DNA of 64,000 nt from Oasisia sp. SBJ-2009 (lineage: Eukaryota; Annelida; Polychaeta; Sabellida; Siboglinidae): contig OZ024866.1 in NCBI GenBank assembly GCA_964017155.1, positions 18,913,358 to 18,977,357 on the forward strand, written 5' to 3'. Positions within the stretch are counted from its first letter, which is position 1. Each line of letters opens with the position of its first letter. The notes beneath the pieces are model-generated. The model saw nothing but the letters and a program-made list of their open reading frames with translations. It was not told the origin of the DNA and made no database searches. The position numbers and the translations under genes were made by a program. Shown here in pieces: positions 45,667 to 56,014 of this stretch.

Positions 45667-46422
45667 GTTTACAAACACGTTATGTTTATAAAACAAAACG
45701 TTTACACACAAATTATGTTTACAAAACAAAACAAAAGTTTACAAACACGTGATGTTTACAAAACAAAACAATACAAAACAGAAAGTTTACAAACACGTTA
45801 TATTTATAAAACAAAAAAATTACAGACAAGTTATGTTTACAAAACAAAACTAATGTTTACAAACACGTTATGTTTACAAAACAAAATACAAAACAGAAAG
45901 TTTACAAACACGTTATGTTTATAAAACAAAAATGTACAGACAAGTTATGTTTACAAAACAAAAGTTTACAAGCACGTTATGTTTAAAAATAAAAATGTAC
46001 AGACAAGTTATGTTTACAAAAGAAAACAACACAAAACAAAAAAGTTTACAAACACGTTATGTTTATAAAACAAAACTAAAGTTTACAGACAAGTTATATT
46101 TACAAAACAAAACTTTTACAAACACGTTATGTTTACAAAACAGAAAGTTTTTAAACACGTTGTTTATAAAATAAAAAGTTTACATACAAGTTATGTTTAC
46201 AAAACAAAACAAAACAAAATGTTTACAGACAAGTTATGTTTACAAAACAAACAAATCTTTACAAAACCAAAGTTTAACAAAAACGTTATGTTTACAAAAC
46301 AAAATAAAAAGTTTACAGACAAGTTATGTTTACAAAACAAGAATTTACTGAGAAGTTATGTTTACAAAACAAAACTAAAATTAAAAATCACGTTATGTTT
46401 ATAAAACAAAATACAAAACATA
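45667..46422. repeat. 33-45 bp minisatellite, about 20 units
   Basis: Units of GTTTACAAACACGTTATGTT-(T)ATAAAACAAA alternate, though not strictly, with a second variant GTTTACAGACAAGTTATGTT-(T)ACAAAACAAA. Variable A/C-rich spacers of 3-15 bp separate them. Lys/Thr/Tyr-rich reading frames here are artefacts. The array lies inside satellite blocks A and B. Confidence 0.85.
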
Positions 46423-46429
46423 TTTTACT

Positions 46430-47100
46430 AAGTCGGCGTGTCAACTTTGGACAACTTCACAACATTTCAGTGTTTCACAGCGATGACTTTTCAATTTCAC
46501 GTAGTTTTAGTGTTTACATGCTATCACTTTGTCAAGTTTTTTCATATTTTACTTAGTAGGTGGGCTAACCTCTTTCCATTTCGTAACGTTTCACCGTACA
46601 TTGCGTTAGACAGGTGGTGTTTTCACAAATTTAACTAATTTATGCTTGTAACTTGTAGTAAAATGGAATATTTTTCTGTTTCAACGCCATAAACTTGTCG
46701 AGTTTTCATTTTTATTAAGTCAGCGTGGCAACTTTGTACCATTTCATAACTTTTCAGCGTTTCACAGCGATTACTTTGTCACTTTGACGTAGTTTTAGTG
46801 TTTACATGCTATCACTTTGTCAAGTTTTTTCATATTTTACTAAATCGGTATGCTAACCTCGTTCCATTTCGTAACTTTTTTACCGTACATTGCGTTAGAC
46901 AGGTGACGTTTTCGCAAATTTAACTAAGTTATTCTTGTAACCTGTAGTAAAATGAAATATGTTTTTCTGTTTCGACGCGATAAACTTGTCAGGTTTTCAT
47001 ATTTTACTATGTCTGCGTGCCAATTTTGTACCATTTCACTACTTTTCAGCGTTTCACCACGATGACTTTGTCACTTTGACGTATTATTTTTCTAAGTCAT
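46430..47100. repeat. Satellite block B
   Basis: Continuation of block A, but organised as pairs: a unit with GTACATTGCGTTAGACAGGT and one with GCGTTTCACAGCGATTACTT, giving a higher-order period near 280 bp (for example 46604 and 46887 for the first motif). Decay is modest. Confidence 0.75.
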
Positions 47101-47481
47101 CTTGTTACTTTCATAACCTTCTGTGGGAAAACTTTGACACTTTCTATCATAAACCGAGAACCTTGGTTGTTTTACTTACATCATTTTCCTAACCAATTCT
47201 AAAACAATCTAGAAAAAATGTTGGGTTGCCACGTCACTTCTTTTAAAACTGTTACCATCTAGCGTATAACTCTGACACTATGTTAGACGCGAGCCCCATC
47301 TTGCTTATTTAATTATTTAAAAAAAATTCAATGCTCAAGCCTCGCTTTCACAGCGTGCTCAATGCTCAACGTAGGTCACCAAACTTTCTGAGTACGGTTC
47401 CGTGCTCAGACTTGAGCACGGAACGTCCAATTCCTGAGTATGCTCAAGACCATGCTCAACGCCGTACTCAAGCAAACAAAG

Positions 47482-47935
47482 ATGGCAGCTCACGCAGAAA
47501 TTGGTCGATTTCATAGTCAAAGTTCGTCGTTTTTGACAAGATCTGCAGTCCGATTTCAGCGTCCGAGTCGCTTACAAGGTGTTTTCGATCCATTTGAAGA
47601 GGTGGTGTAACAAGAATGATTTGACAGGCACTGTGTTGTGCCTAAGACGGCGGTGTTTACTGAACATTTGCAAACTTAAGCGGCAGACGAAGACAGTACG
47701 ATACAGTGTTGCAATATTATGTTTTGGTGGCAGTTTTTCGGTGATGGGACCATTCGTTCACTGCTTGCCGACACAAGCTCACGGCCAATTGCCAGACGAA
47801 ATTTCCCCAAAGCTGTGTGTTGTCGTTGGACGAGTAATGAAGTACAGTCGTGGACATTTAGCCATACCGATGGGACATATGTACTTTTCTGACCTTCTCG
47901 AAATAAACAAGAACAACATGAACGAAGGACACTTT
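47482..47935 (+). pseudogene. HARBI1-like transposase, N-terminal part, frameshifted
   Basis: The ATG at 47482 has a good initiation context (AAAGATGG) and begins MAAHAEIGRF, reaching RLQGVFDPFEE before a stop. Shifting frame, the text continues RRRCLLNICKLKRQ and then AILCFGGSFSVMG. This follows the N-terminal pattern of PIF/Harbinger nucleases: a DPFEE/NPLEE-like acidic turn, an F-x-x-I-C helix, then an ALRFFATGSF-like helix. The DDE catalytic segments are not seen, so the fragment ends before them. Harbinger nucleases normally act with a Myb-like partner protein. The recognition is by pattern only and moderately uncertain. Confidence 0.45.
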
Positions 47936-48272
47936 TAAATGCTCTAGTTAATATTATTATACTCTTTAAAAAAAAAGAACAAATAAAATCACTGCAGAAA
48001 TAATATTGTAAATGCTTTAATTATTTTTAAATATAGGTCAAACACAAGCCAACAAAAATCCTAAATGCCCCAATAATTTTAACCATTACACGAAAGAAAG
48101 CATAGAAACTAGGGTCCTTAAACCTGTTACTGTTAAGATATGTTGGCCTTAATAAACATTGCTAAATGTAAAAAGATCATGATGGTATTATGTTGCTATT
48201 GATGTATGCCTAATTAAGATGGTAATGCCATATGTCAATATTCTAAAATATCTTGAACACATTCAACAAATA
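47936..48272. other. No gene recognised
   Basis: AT-rich interval between the Harbinger-like fragment and the BED-finger element. Nothing readable. Confidence 0.4.
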
Positions 48273-49099
48273 CATACATGCCACAATTTTGAAACGGCAA
48301 TCCGTATTTTTGACCTAAAATTATGTAAAAATCCGTATTAATCCGTATCGTATACAAATTTGGCGCGCATGCCATAACAACACATGAATACAACTGCACA
48401 ATTTTATTACTGTCATAATCGCAACAAACTAACCTACATTCACAGACGACAAGTATGCAAACATCACCTCGGCGCGGGTCACCTCGTTAGCAAAGTCGCC
48501 ACCGTTCGGCCGTGGCTTGAAAAAGGTTTTTACGGTAGCCCCTTCCTCGTGGCGCTTCAGGTTCGCCGTGTGCAAATTCGACTTCATGTGCTCCGTGACG
48601 TCGTACAACCCCGAAGCGGCAACTTTCACACCGCGTGAACATACACTACATCTCGCGTACTGTTCGCCTGCTTTGCTCTGTACTATCGTGCCACCGAACA
48701 TTGCTACCCATTCTTTCTGAAATTTTCCTGTACACTTTCGTCTTTTCGCAGGAGGAGCCATCTTAAATTCTGAAGAATTTAGTCTGCGCCCACGAAGACG
48801 GCGCCCATAGCCACCTGCCGCAATGTTCAGAACTACAGTTTACGAGCGCGCGATCTGCTTGCACGCTACAATAAACAAACCGGTCGTTGTGTTCGTTCGT
48901 TTCGAGTCGATTTACTTAGTTACTAACAATAAACATTATTCAATTAGATTGTGTAGATTTGTTAGGTATAATGTGGTTAAAAATAATGTATCCATAAATG
49001 TAGCTAAAATCCGTATCAAAATGGAGTACGGCCGTATCACTTAAAAAACCGCCAAAATCCGTATGGGATATGGGTAATCCGTATCATGTGGCATGTCTG
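48273..49099 (-). mobile_element. Small TIR element encoding a BED-type zinc finger
   Basis: Ends CATACATGCCACA (left) and, as reverse complement, CAGACATGCCACA (right) match at 12 of 13 positions and are bordered by a perfect CAAATA on both sides (48267-48272 and 49100-49105). Within about 110 bp of each end the octamer ATCCGTAT occurs three times, in the same orientation at both ends. The only frame is a zinc-finger exon. At 827 bp it is non-autonomous, probably derived from a hAT-like element; a 6-bp duplication is unusual for hAT, which normally gives 8 bp. Confidence 0.7.
48429..48761 (-). CDS. BED-type zinc-finger protein, likely first exon of a transposase
   Basis: A 110-codon frame starts with a basic leader (MAPPAKRRKCTGKFQKEWV), then has the zinc-binding series YARCSVCSRGVKV...YDVTEHMKSNLHTAN (C-x2-C-x16ish-H-x4-H), and then VKTFFKPRPN. 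This matches the BED-like finger and following TFF motif at the start of hAT-group and related transposases, where the finger binds the element ends. The frame stops at VNVG, but AG|GTTAGT just before the stop is a plausible splice donor, so the piece may be a real first exon that has lost its downstream exons. The frame is intact. Relatives include ZBED-like proteins; the family is inferred from motif only. Confidence 0.65.
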   Translation of the reverse strand: MAPPAKRRKCTGKFQKEWVAMFGGTIVQSKAGEQYARCSVCSRGVKVAASGLYDVTEHMKSNLHTANLKRHEEGATVKTFFKPRPNGGDFANEVTRAEVMFAYLSSVNVG

Positions 49100-49105
49100 C
49101 AAATA

Positions 49106-50260
49106 ACTACAAAATGGAGATTTTTCGGGTAACGTGGAAATTGTGCGGGTAATCTCCATATTAAAAAAAATGTATGTTGCACAAGAATTCTCTCTAACTA
49201 CGAGCGAGTGTCTGTTTTACCTCAGTTCTCGAAAATACTAGCAATTATATTCATAATTGATTAATGTATTTGTTGAATGTTAATAACTACAATGGGCAGT
49301 ATGGATTTAGAAAAGAAACACTCAACTGTAATAGTAATATTAGAAATGGTTGAGGTATTAACAACAACAACAACTAATAACTCAAGATCCTCAATAGAAA
49401 TATTTACATGTTTAAAAAATAAGGCATTTAACACTGTGGGCAACATAATTTTGTTACAGTAACTAGAACATTGTGCATTAGAATTGTAGTACAAACATCT
49501 ATACATAGCCAACTGAATATAAAAAACACTATGTATCTATGAATGACACAAATTCAAGTTACCAAAATATAACATGTGGTACCACAAGGTTTCATACTTG
49601 GTCCTATTTTATTTAGCCTATATTTTATGACGTGTAAAGTATCAACTGTTATGACACATATAATATTTGCTGATGGCACCAATCTCACAATTTGCATTAA
49701 TGGAAATAATATCGAAACCTTTTATACTACAGATTGTACTGTCAGGTTGGAATGATCATAGTAAGAAGATCAAAAGTAAATATTATAAAAATTATTATAT
49801 TGTCGGTACTCATCATGCCTAAAATTTGCTTCATTACTGCTATGAAGTGTGGGGGAAATACATATGAGAACAAGATACCACCGTTATATATGTTACAGAA
49901 AAAAACAATGACTATATGTAAACATGAAGGGTACTTGTCACAAGCAAGACCTATCATTAGTTATTAGCTGTGTGTGTACGATATGAATGATTTAAACAGT
50001 ATGGTGTTTATGTTATAGTTAACAACAATTTGCTTCCAGATCATATATGTTTACTTACTTTGAGATAGTATGTGATAGTCACAATCATAATACATGCAAC
50101 ATAAATATTAATTACAAAATAAATTATAGTGGAATTAGTATTATGGGCTTTAAGGTGTGGAATCGGGTACAGTCAGACCTGTAGAGTGGGTTATCAGTTA
50201 CAAAACATTTAACAAGAATTCTTTTATAAAAATATGAAAGGTACTAATAATAAAGATCAA
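49106..50260 (+). pseudogene. CR1-group LINE fragment (plus strand), heavily decayed
   Basis: In order: VSVLPQFSKILAIIF-like text near 49200 (split over frames), NGQYGFRKET near 49290, VPQGFILGPILFSLY near 49580, HIIFADGTNLTICI near 49660 (FADG where FADD is required), a VWGKYI segment near 49850, and the C-terminal YSGISIMGFKVWNRV near 50120-50170. Large internal deletions and many stops are present. The start directly abuts the BED-finger element. Confidence 0.7.
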
Positions 50261-50384
50261 TATGTTTATTGTTTATAATATAAAGTATAGGATGGTGTAT
50301 TACTGTATCAAAATACATAGCAAACAGTGTGTAATTTTTTAGTCAACATTGTGTTTATTTAATACTTGAAATTAGTTTAGAAAC

Positions 50385-50612
50385 CTATACAAAAATACAA
50401 ATAATAAGTATTTCGTTTTTTGCATTTCCTTTCAACACGCCTATACTAGATTGTGTTTCATATTTAATATTTTGATTGTGTGTATAATTGCTGTTCCGTT
50501 GTTCACTGCGAAGTAGGTTCCGTGACCATGCAAAAGATATTCTGTCGATATTCCCTTCGTTTTTCACCAAATATAACCACATGTCGCAACTACGAAAGTC
50601 TTCGTCCATCAT
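50385..50612 (-). CDS. Hypothetical 75-codon frame near the Harbinger-like right end
   Basis: The peptide begins MMDEDFRSCDMWLYLVKNEG. I do not recognise it. Harbinger elements often carry a second gene (Myb-like) in opposite orientation to the nuclease, and this frame is in the right place and orientation for that, but no tryptophan-repeat pattern is visible. Confidence 0.15.
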   Translation of the reverse strand: MMDEDFRSCDMWLYLVKNEGNIDRISFAWSRNLLRSEQRNSNYTHNQNIKYETQSSIGVLKGNAKNEILIICIFV

Positions 50613-50754
50613 CGGTTTATAGTCAGAATTTGATTTTTTTTTTATAAATAGTTACAAGTTTGTTATCTTCGTCAACCAGAGAGTTCCGTCTGGCCGCTGC
50701 GTATTTGAATAAAACTGGGTCATCGGGTCAAACGAGCTCCCTCTTTAGCTCGCC

Positions 50755-50913
50755 GTTGAGCATATGCTCAAGGCGGCGTACTCAGTTGAGTACGTACTCA
50801 ATATGTTTTATAACCACCGTGAGCACGCATTCTCAGCTGAGCGTGAGATCTGAGTCTGAGCACGGAGTTGAGCATGAACATCGAGTACGGCTTTATAACC
50901 TCGGGCCCTGGTG
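50755..50913 (-). repeat. Harbinger-like right subterminal region
   Basis: Dense TTGAGCA, TGAGCACG and GAGTACG motifs, several as small palindromes (GAGTACGTACTC, GAGCATATGCTC), mirror the TGCTCAA cluster at 47329-47475. It ends at the boundary with the LINE endonuclease near 50913. Confidence 0.55.
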
Positions 50914-51617
50914 ATTAAAGGATACAATCCAGAACTGAACATTTGATCAACGATATGTTTCGACTCAATTTGTTCTTCACAGTGTAATAGATCTATTTTA
51001 AAATCACCACATATGTACACCACTTTACTGGTAAGATTTCTTAGTATATATGATACATTTTCATAGAATTTGCTAATGCTAGTATTCGGTGCTCTATATA
51101 TATATATACAGCCGACATTGATTTTTGAATGTTTACTGATCTGTAGTTCAATAAAAATACTTTCGAAACATTCATCAATCGTATATGATATGTTCCGCAA
51201 GCATATATTAGGAGATTGACAATTTCTGAGCAGAGATTCGCATACAAATATGGCAACACCACCGCCTGTTTTGTTGTTTCTGCAGTTGCAGTACAATTTG
51301 TAGCCTAAAAATGCGTCATCAAAATTAGTTACTTCATTTCCATCCCAGTTGTTTTCTTTAAACCAAGTTTCCGAAATTGCAATAATATGGAACTTATACT
51401 CTAGTTCTCGGAGAGTGTTCTTAATCTTATTTAAGTTGGCTTTTAGACTCCGGGCATGGAAGTGTATAACACTCAGAATATTTGCCCGATCAGTACCGCT
51501 AAAGTTTGTTGAAAATTGTGCAGGGGTTAAATATCTGCACTGTGTAGGCAAGTCATTATACAATAAACATTCAGTGTCTATTTCGTGTTCGTAATAGAGT
51601 TCAGTATGTACAGGCAT
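50914..51617 (-). pseudogene. LINE ORF2 APE endonuclease (5' part)
   Basis: From the ATG at 51617 the frame is open for 230 or so LINE codons: a short leader, ILSVIHFHARSLKANLNKI, HIIAISETWFKENNWDG (catalytic Glu), GGGVAIFVCESLL and VVYICGDFKIDLLH (GDFK in place of GDFN), then MFSSGLYPLIT. The remaining codons to 50808 are transposon sequence. The SDHxP motif and RT are absent. The open frame suggests a younger insertion than most here. Confidence 0.83.
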
Positions 51618-51649
51618 TATGAGTGTTCGTCGTTTAATGATTGTGCATT

Positions 51650-51925
51650 TACGTGCTTTTAATCACGATCTCTTACCACCAACTTGTCAAACGACAGGTA
51701 AGCGATCTTTCGTTCTTCGCGTGCTTTCATCATTTTGGGAAGAAGTTCTTTGCGTCTCGCCATAATTATCTGCGATAAGTCTTCGTTCACATATATTCCA
51801 CGAGGTCATTTTTTTTTGGCCGCCGCAAGCACGAGCTCGCGGTCTTTATACTGGGCGAACTTCACCACGATGGTCCGGGCTTTCGATCCGGTGCGGCCCG
51901 TGCAGTCATACTGTGTAAAGTTGAT
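51650..51925 (-). pseudogene. LINE ORF1 C-terminal domain
   Basis: Encodes TGRTGSKARTIVVKFAQYKD, RELVLAAAKK, then after a stop GIYVNEDLSQIIMARRKELL and KIAYLSFDKLVVRDRD. This pattern (R-x-I-V-K-F, K-D-R-E-x-V-L, V-N-E-D-L-S, Y-L-S-x-D-K-L) is the RNA-binding C-terminal domain of LINE ORF1 proteins in the L1/CR1 style, which coat the LINE RNA as a nucleic-acid chaperone. A poly(A)-coded KKK followed by a stop near 51818 interrupts it. Confidence 0.7.
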
Positions 51926-51930
51926 AGGTG

Positions 51931-52279
51931 GTTATTGATTCGAAATGTTGCATACATGTTTTACTTAGTGCACGTTACTTGATAATATGGCAAGATATAG
52001 AGTTTCACATACTTGGCAAAACCCTGTGAACTATGTGAGCTAAGTTTTTCTTTTTTCTTTCTTTAAGGAATTTAATAATTGTTGCGAATAATGCCGAAGA
52101 CTTTTTTGAAAACTCATGTTTATTTTGATAAGTGCATATTGTATGATAAGCTTTTTATCTTGATTATGTACCTCTTAGTAGTTATTCTATTTCATTCAAA
52201 GCCCCATGCCATTATTTAACGTGTAGCACTATTAATGAATTGAATAATATTTTGTTTATCTAGAGGTCATTTGTTTAAA
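51931..52279. other. No gene recognised
   Basis: AT-rich DNA between LINE pieces. Possibly the unreadable 3' part of the next minus-strand fragment. Confidence 0.35.
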
Positions 52280-52540
52280 ATTCTAATTATTTTAGAATAT
52301 GTTTTCAGTGTGCTTTTTCCAGTTAATTGTGTTTCTATAAATAAACCATAGAATATTGTTATTCTTTGACTTGTTCAATATTTACATTTTCTATCTTCAG
52401 AGTGAGTATATGTCTATCTTTCTCTGCCGTTTGAAATGTCATGTATTTAGATTTTGCTACATTTAGTGATACTTTGTTGATTTTGAGCCATTCATTTATC
52501 TTACAAATTCTTCGTTTATTAAAGAATCTAAATTTGTGTC
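52280..52540 (-). pseudogene. LINE reverse transcriptase thumb-region fragment
   Basis: Minus-strand text KWLKINKVSLNVAKSKYMTF, HILTLKIENVNIEQVKE and a LEKAH-like end correspond to the segment just after the YADD motif (compare WLKINKLSLNVKKSKY in the LINE at 40405-42840). The copy is short and contains stops. The DNA from 52541 to 52990 has no recognised content. Confidence 0.7.
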
Positions 52541-52990
52541 GCTCTTTGTTCCTCTTGAAACCACTGAAGACACCGGAAGTACCAGCAAACGTTGGTATTG
52601 TTTGGAAGTTCGTGCCCGAAAGGAAGGGTGACTGTACTCTATGCGTGACTGTTGAACAATTGTTCTGTTACCAAATCCGTCTATGAAATGCTCCAATCAT
52701 GACGTATGATCAAGGATTCTATCTAACACTGCCTAGCAACGCGTCTATGGACATGTACCCGACAATTCGTTAACAATATATATGTTACGTCAGTACCGTA
52801 ACAAATTAGTTTGACGGGCCAAAGGGAATGCGGTCTGGTCGAAATGCATTAAACCCCACAGTGAGTACATTGCAACTACTCAAGATAAATGTTATAACTG
52901 CAATTGCTTTAATTAATGGGCATCTATGCTCTCATAGGTCATTTTAAAGGTCACTCAAAAAGACAGTGGAGCACGTTGTTACAATTTATA

Positions 52991-53002
52991 TATATCTATA
53001 TT

Positions 53003-53078
<76 letters not shown>
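52991..53078. repeat. (TG)n microsatellite
   Basis: About 40 TG units preceded by a short (TA)n. A frame of Cys-Val repeats crosses it and is an artefact. Confidence 0.92.
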
Positions 53079-53085
<7 letters not shown>

Positions 53086-53200
53086 ATACTTCCTAGACCA
53101 ACCATCGTGGACATATACCAAAATTTCAACTATTTTGGACCAAAACGAAATACAATATATAATAATATTTTTTTTAAACTAAATTAGTAAAACACATATA

Positions 53201-54588
53201 ATAGTCGAGTTGCCATTTTGTGAACCTGGAAATGTTTGGTCGTCTAAGGTTTTTTTGCTGAATCATATAGATTATGTGTCCCTGAACTCAAATCCGTGGG
53301 ATGGCAATGCGCCATCCTTGGGCAACTCGTGGGAACCACGAAAATCCAACATGGCTGCCGTGATCCTGGTAAATTACAAAATGTGTTCATCTTTACACTA
53401 CATCATGCCAGGAACATAATTATTTTATGTGCACCCATGCTTTGAGGTACGAGGAATTCAATGGAACCGTTCATAATAATGTCCGACTATGTTCACATGA
53501 CCAAAATTCAAAATGGCCGCCATTTTCACCAACAATAGCTAAAATCGAGCATAATTTGATTGCATTTTGCTATATAAATATGATTTTATTTTGTCCATTC
53601 CTATGTATTACCATATCAGGACTTAAAAGGAAGTATTTCAACTGATGTCCGCCCAAGAAAACCGAGTAATATCCAAAATTGCCGTCATTTTAACCAAACA
53701 TATGCAAGAGCCACGATTTTGTGCCTATTCCTACGTTTTAGTATATGGGCAAGAACATAGTACTGGTATATACTTGTACGGCCTTAATTATACGTGAAAT
53801 ACATGTACCAACACATGAGGAATTTAATGTAATCATTTTCTGTGGTCACGTGACACAAATTCAAGATGGCCGCCATTTCAACCGAAAATAGCTCGACGAT
53901 TTATTTTCAATTCCACTTCAGCATTGAACATTCATCATGACTGAGTTCCAGGAAGGCTAATAGTTGTACCTTCCTGTATGTGTATATGACTACAGCTGAC
54001 AAGAAGCACAAAAAGCTTGGGAAATGACACACAAAATGGTACTACAACTTTAAAAGTATAACGTCAGAAGTACTTAATTATATAATTGCTGATACACACT
54101 GAGAACTTATTTGCAATGGCAAGTAGTTTCATTTGGACATTGACCCAGTGTATATTATTAACCATTGATATTTAAACGATAAATTATTCCCATTATGTTC
54201 TCATAGAAAATGTTATTTACCCATTCTCTACTCCACTCTTCTTCCGTACTATCACCTTCATCCTAATCATCATGTCTAGCTTCAGTCTCATGTTTGGTGA
54301 AAGGATTGAAGCACCTGGCTTCTCCAACACAATAACAGTATGGCGTGCAAGACAATCCTGCAGAATGACAGCTACATGCATCACTGCTTCAAGCTTTCCC
54401 GACGTTAGATACATTAGATGGCATGTGATGGAAATGCAGCATGTGTTGCCAGATGATGCCAAGATGGATCTGTTAGCAGGTGCTCATTTATATCGTCATA
54501 GGCCAGGCATTTGGAATGATGTGTCTGTAGACCAGTTTGGAGAGCAAACATACACTAAGAAGGGTAAGATGCCTGGGGGGTTTGAAGG
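53201..54588 (+). repeat. E3 left inverted arm (1.39 kb)
   Basis: Non-coding outer part with blocks such as TTTGGTCGTCTAAGG, CCAAAATTCAAAATGGCCGC and TTCAAGATGGCCGCCATTTC. It is followed by the 5' coding part of the E3 gene from about 54230. It pairs with 55696-57048. Confidence 0.8.
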
Positions 54589-55190
54589 GATTAGCCATGT
54601 CAGAAGACCAAGTGGCCATTTGGGTGGAGTCCTACCCCATCTGTGCCCATGTCACACTCGCCATAGAGTCCATGAAATCAGCTGATGATGAGACGAAGGA
54701 GGAGAAACGTAAGAAGGAAGGGGAGAAGAGGCGCATACTCGATACAAATGACAGGAATTCGTGTTTACGAAGAGTTGAAGAAGCATTCCCATCCTCTCAA
54801 ATGACAAGTTCTAGCCTCTATAACAACATTAATGGCAAAGTGGTGAATGCTTCTATCAATGTCCCGGAAACCCTCAAGTTGGGGGAGAGTATTTTCCTTG
54901 ACTTCAGATCGTCATTACCTAGTGCTTTCCACGCTCCCCGGATAAGAAACGTCAAAACCATGGAATATATCAAAAGCCAAGTTACCATAGGTGATAAGAC
55001 GCTCTGTGACATTGCATAACCATTCTGCGTTTTCATCACAGTAGGGCAACACCGACAAGCCATACTTCAAACACTCTTTGACTATGAATTATGCGCTGTT
55101 CCTGCATCAATCATTGATGAATATGGATGTCTGAGGACAGGGACAAAAGTCATTCTCGTCTCTAAACTGAAAGTGGATGAGGGCAGGAGG
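54272..55190 (+). pseudogene. E3 transposase-like gene, plus copy (N-terminal and middle)
   Basis: Blocks in order: SNTITVWRARQSCRMTATC-like text near 54325, WHVMEMQHVLPDDAKMDLL near 54430, HRPGIWNDVSVDQFGEQTYT near 54500, then MSEDQVAIWVESYPICAH and MTSSSLYNNINGKVVNASIN in the frame 54537-55019. After a stop the text continues FCVFITVGQHRQAIL and VPASIIDEYGCLRTGTKV. The IWNDxxxDQFxEQT and DQVAIWVxSYPIC blocks match the pattern of the same invertebrate transposon protein family as E1 and E2. The copy has frame changes near 54560 and a nonsense codon at 55017. It breaks off near 55190, where it meets the oppositely oriented copy. Confidence 0.62.
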
Positions 55191-56014
55191 AGCTGCTAGT
55201 CCTCTTGCAATGCGTGGAGTTGGCACACACCCTGCACCACTGACCAACTCCCACCCGTAAGCAGCGATGTCAACAGCAGGCGGAGTCTGCTGGTCTGCTG
55301 CCTTCCAGAGCATTACTTGATAGTGTGCTCGCAGGATGTGATATGCAAAACTAGCGTGACACATGCAGCTTTCCCTCTTGTCCTTTCGATGTACAGCGCA
55401 TACCTGGCAGAAGCCATGCTTTCGCCTGCAGCAACACCATAGATCGAGCAAATAAATTTGCGTCCAGTCTCTAGCAGCTGTTGGTGGTTAGCACTCTGTT
55501 CACCGAATACAGTGTAGAGGCCAGAGTGGTCGGCGGACTTCAGTACATTTAGCGCCGTTGCATTGCCATGACCAAATTGGGTAGGTCACAGCATCGCAGC
55601 CTCATAATGCATGCATACCGAGCAATTGGAGGGATTTTGCACCAAGAAGCGAAACATTTGTATTGATATTGAGGATAGCCCACACCATCGATCTACCTTC
55701 AAACCCCCAGGCATCTTACTCTTCTTGGTGTATGTTTGCTCTCCAAACTGGTCTGCAGACAAAGAATTCTATATGCCTGGCCTATGACGACATAGATGAG
55801 TGTCTACTAACAGATCCATCTTGGCATCATCTGGCAACACATGCTGCATTTCCATCACATGCCATGTAATGTATCCAACGTCGGGAAAGCTTGAATCAGT
55901 TATGCATGTAGCTGTCATTCTGCAGGATTGTCGTGCACGCCATACTGTTATTGTGTTGGCGAAGCCATGTGCTTCAATCCTTTCACCAAACGTGATGAGA
56001 ATGAAACTAGACAT
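55107..56014 (-). pseudogene. E3 transposase-like gene, minus copy (N-terminal and C-terminal, middle deleted)
   Basis: Minus strand from 56014: SNTITVWRARQ-type text repeats the arm sequence (ANTITVWRARQSCRMTATC). After the arm ends near 55696 the text jumps to MHAL-stop-GCDAVT at 55584-55614, then QFGHGNATALNVLKSADHSG and LHVSR, HILRAHYQVMLWKAADQQTP and YGWELVSGAG, finishing with a Cys-rich tail. HAL-x-GCD followed by FGHG is the same motif as HALTGCD...G-x-GKK of E1 and E2, here with TGA in place of the Thr codon. The EEAD/VDTD segment is deleted. The plus copy (54272-55190) and this one meet tail to tail. Confidence 0.62.

Larger units (their letters stand above)
47300..50913 (+). mobile_element. 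PIF/Harbinger-like DNA transposon remnant with nested elements
   Basis: Both ends are crowded with TGCTCAA/TTGAGCA and GAGTAC motifs (left 47329-47475, right 50755-50895), arranged as inverted subterminal regions. The right end closes with a GGGCCC-containing terminus (CCTCGGGCCCTGG, to 50913) that cuts a LINE endonuclease. The left end has a broken HARBI1-like transposase start at 47482. A BED-finger TIR element and a plus-strand LINE occupy the middle. I do not find a clean left TIR or a 3-bp TWA target duplication, so the outer limits are approximate and the call is tentative. Confidence 0.45.
50914..51930 (-). mobile_element. CR1-group LINE 5' part: ORF1 end and endonuclease
   Basis: Minus-strand LINE with both the end of ORF1 (51925-51650) and the start of ORF2 (51617-50914), the only copy in the window to retain the ORF1/ORF2 junction. 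It stops abruptly inside the endonuclease at the Harbinger-like terminus, so it was cut by that insertion or by a later rearrangement. Confidence 0.8.

Noticed and set aside
45208..45729. 173-codon minus-strand frame rich in Phe, Tyr, Cys and Leu, resembling a membrane protein
   Set aside because: The underlying DNA is an A-rich simple repeat, so hydrophobicity comes from T-rich codons on the complement.
45667..46422. Regular repeats with variable spacers, superficially like a CRISPR array
   Set aside because: Spacers are short, A/C-rich and variable in length, units are diverged, and the context is an animal genome. It is a minisatellite.
54217..54462. Minus-strand frame in the E3 left arm, and its mirror at 55800-56072
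   Set aside because: Antisense shadow of the E3 gene; the sense frame carries the recognised family blocks.
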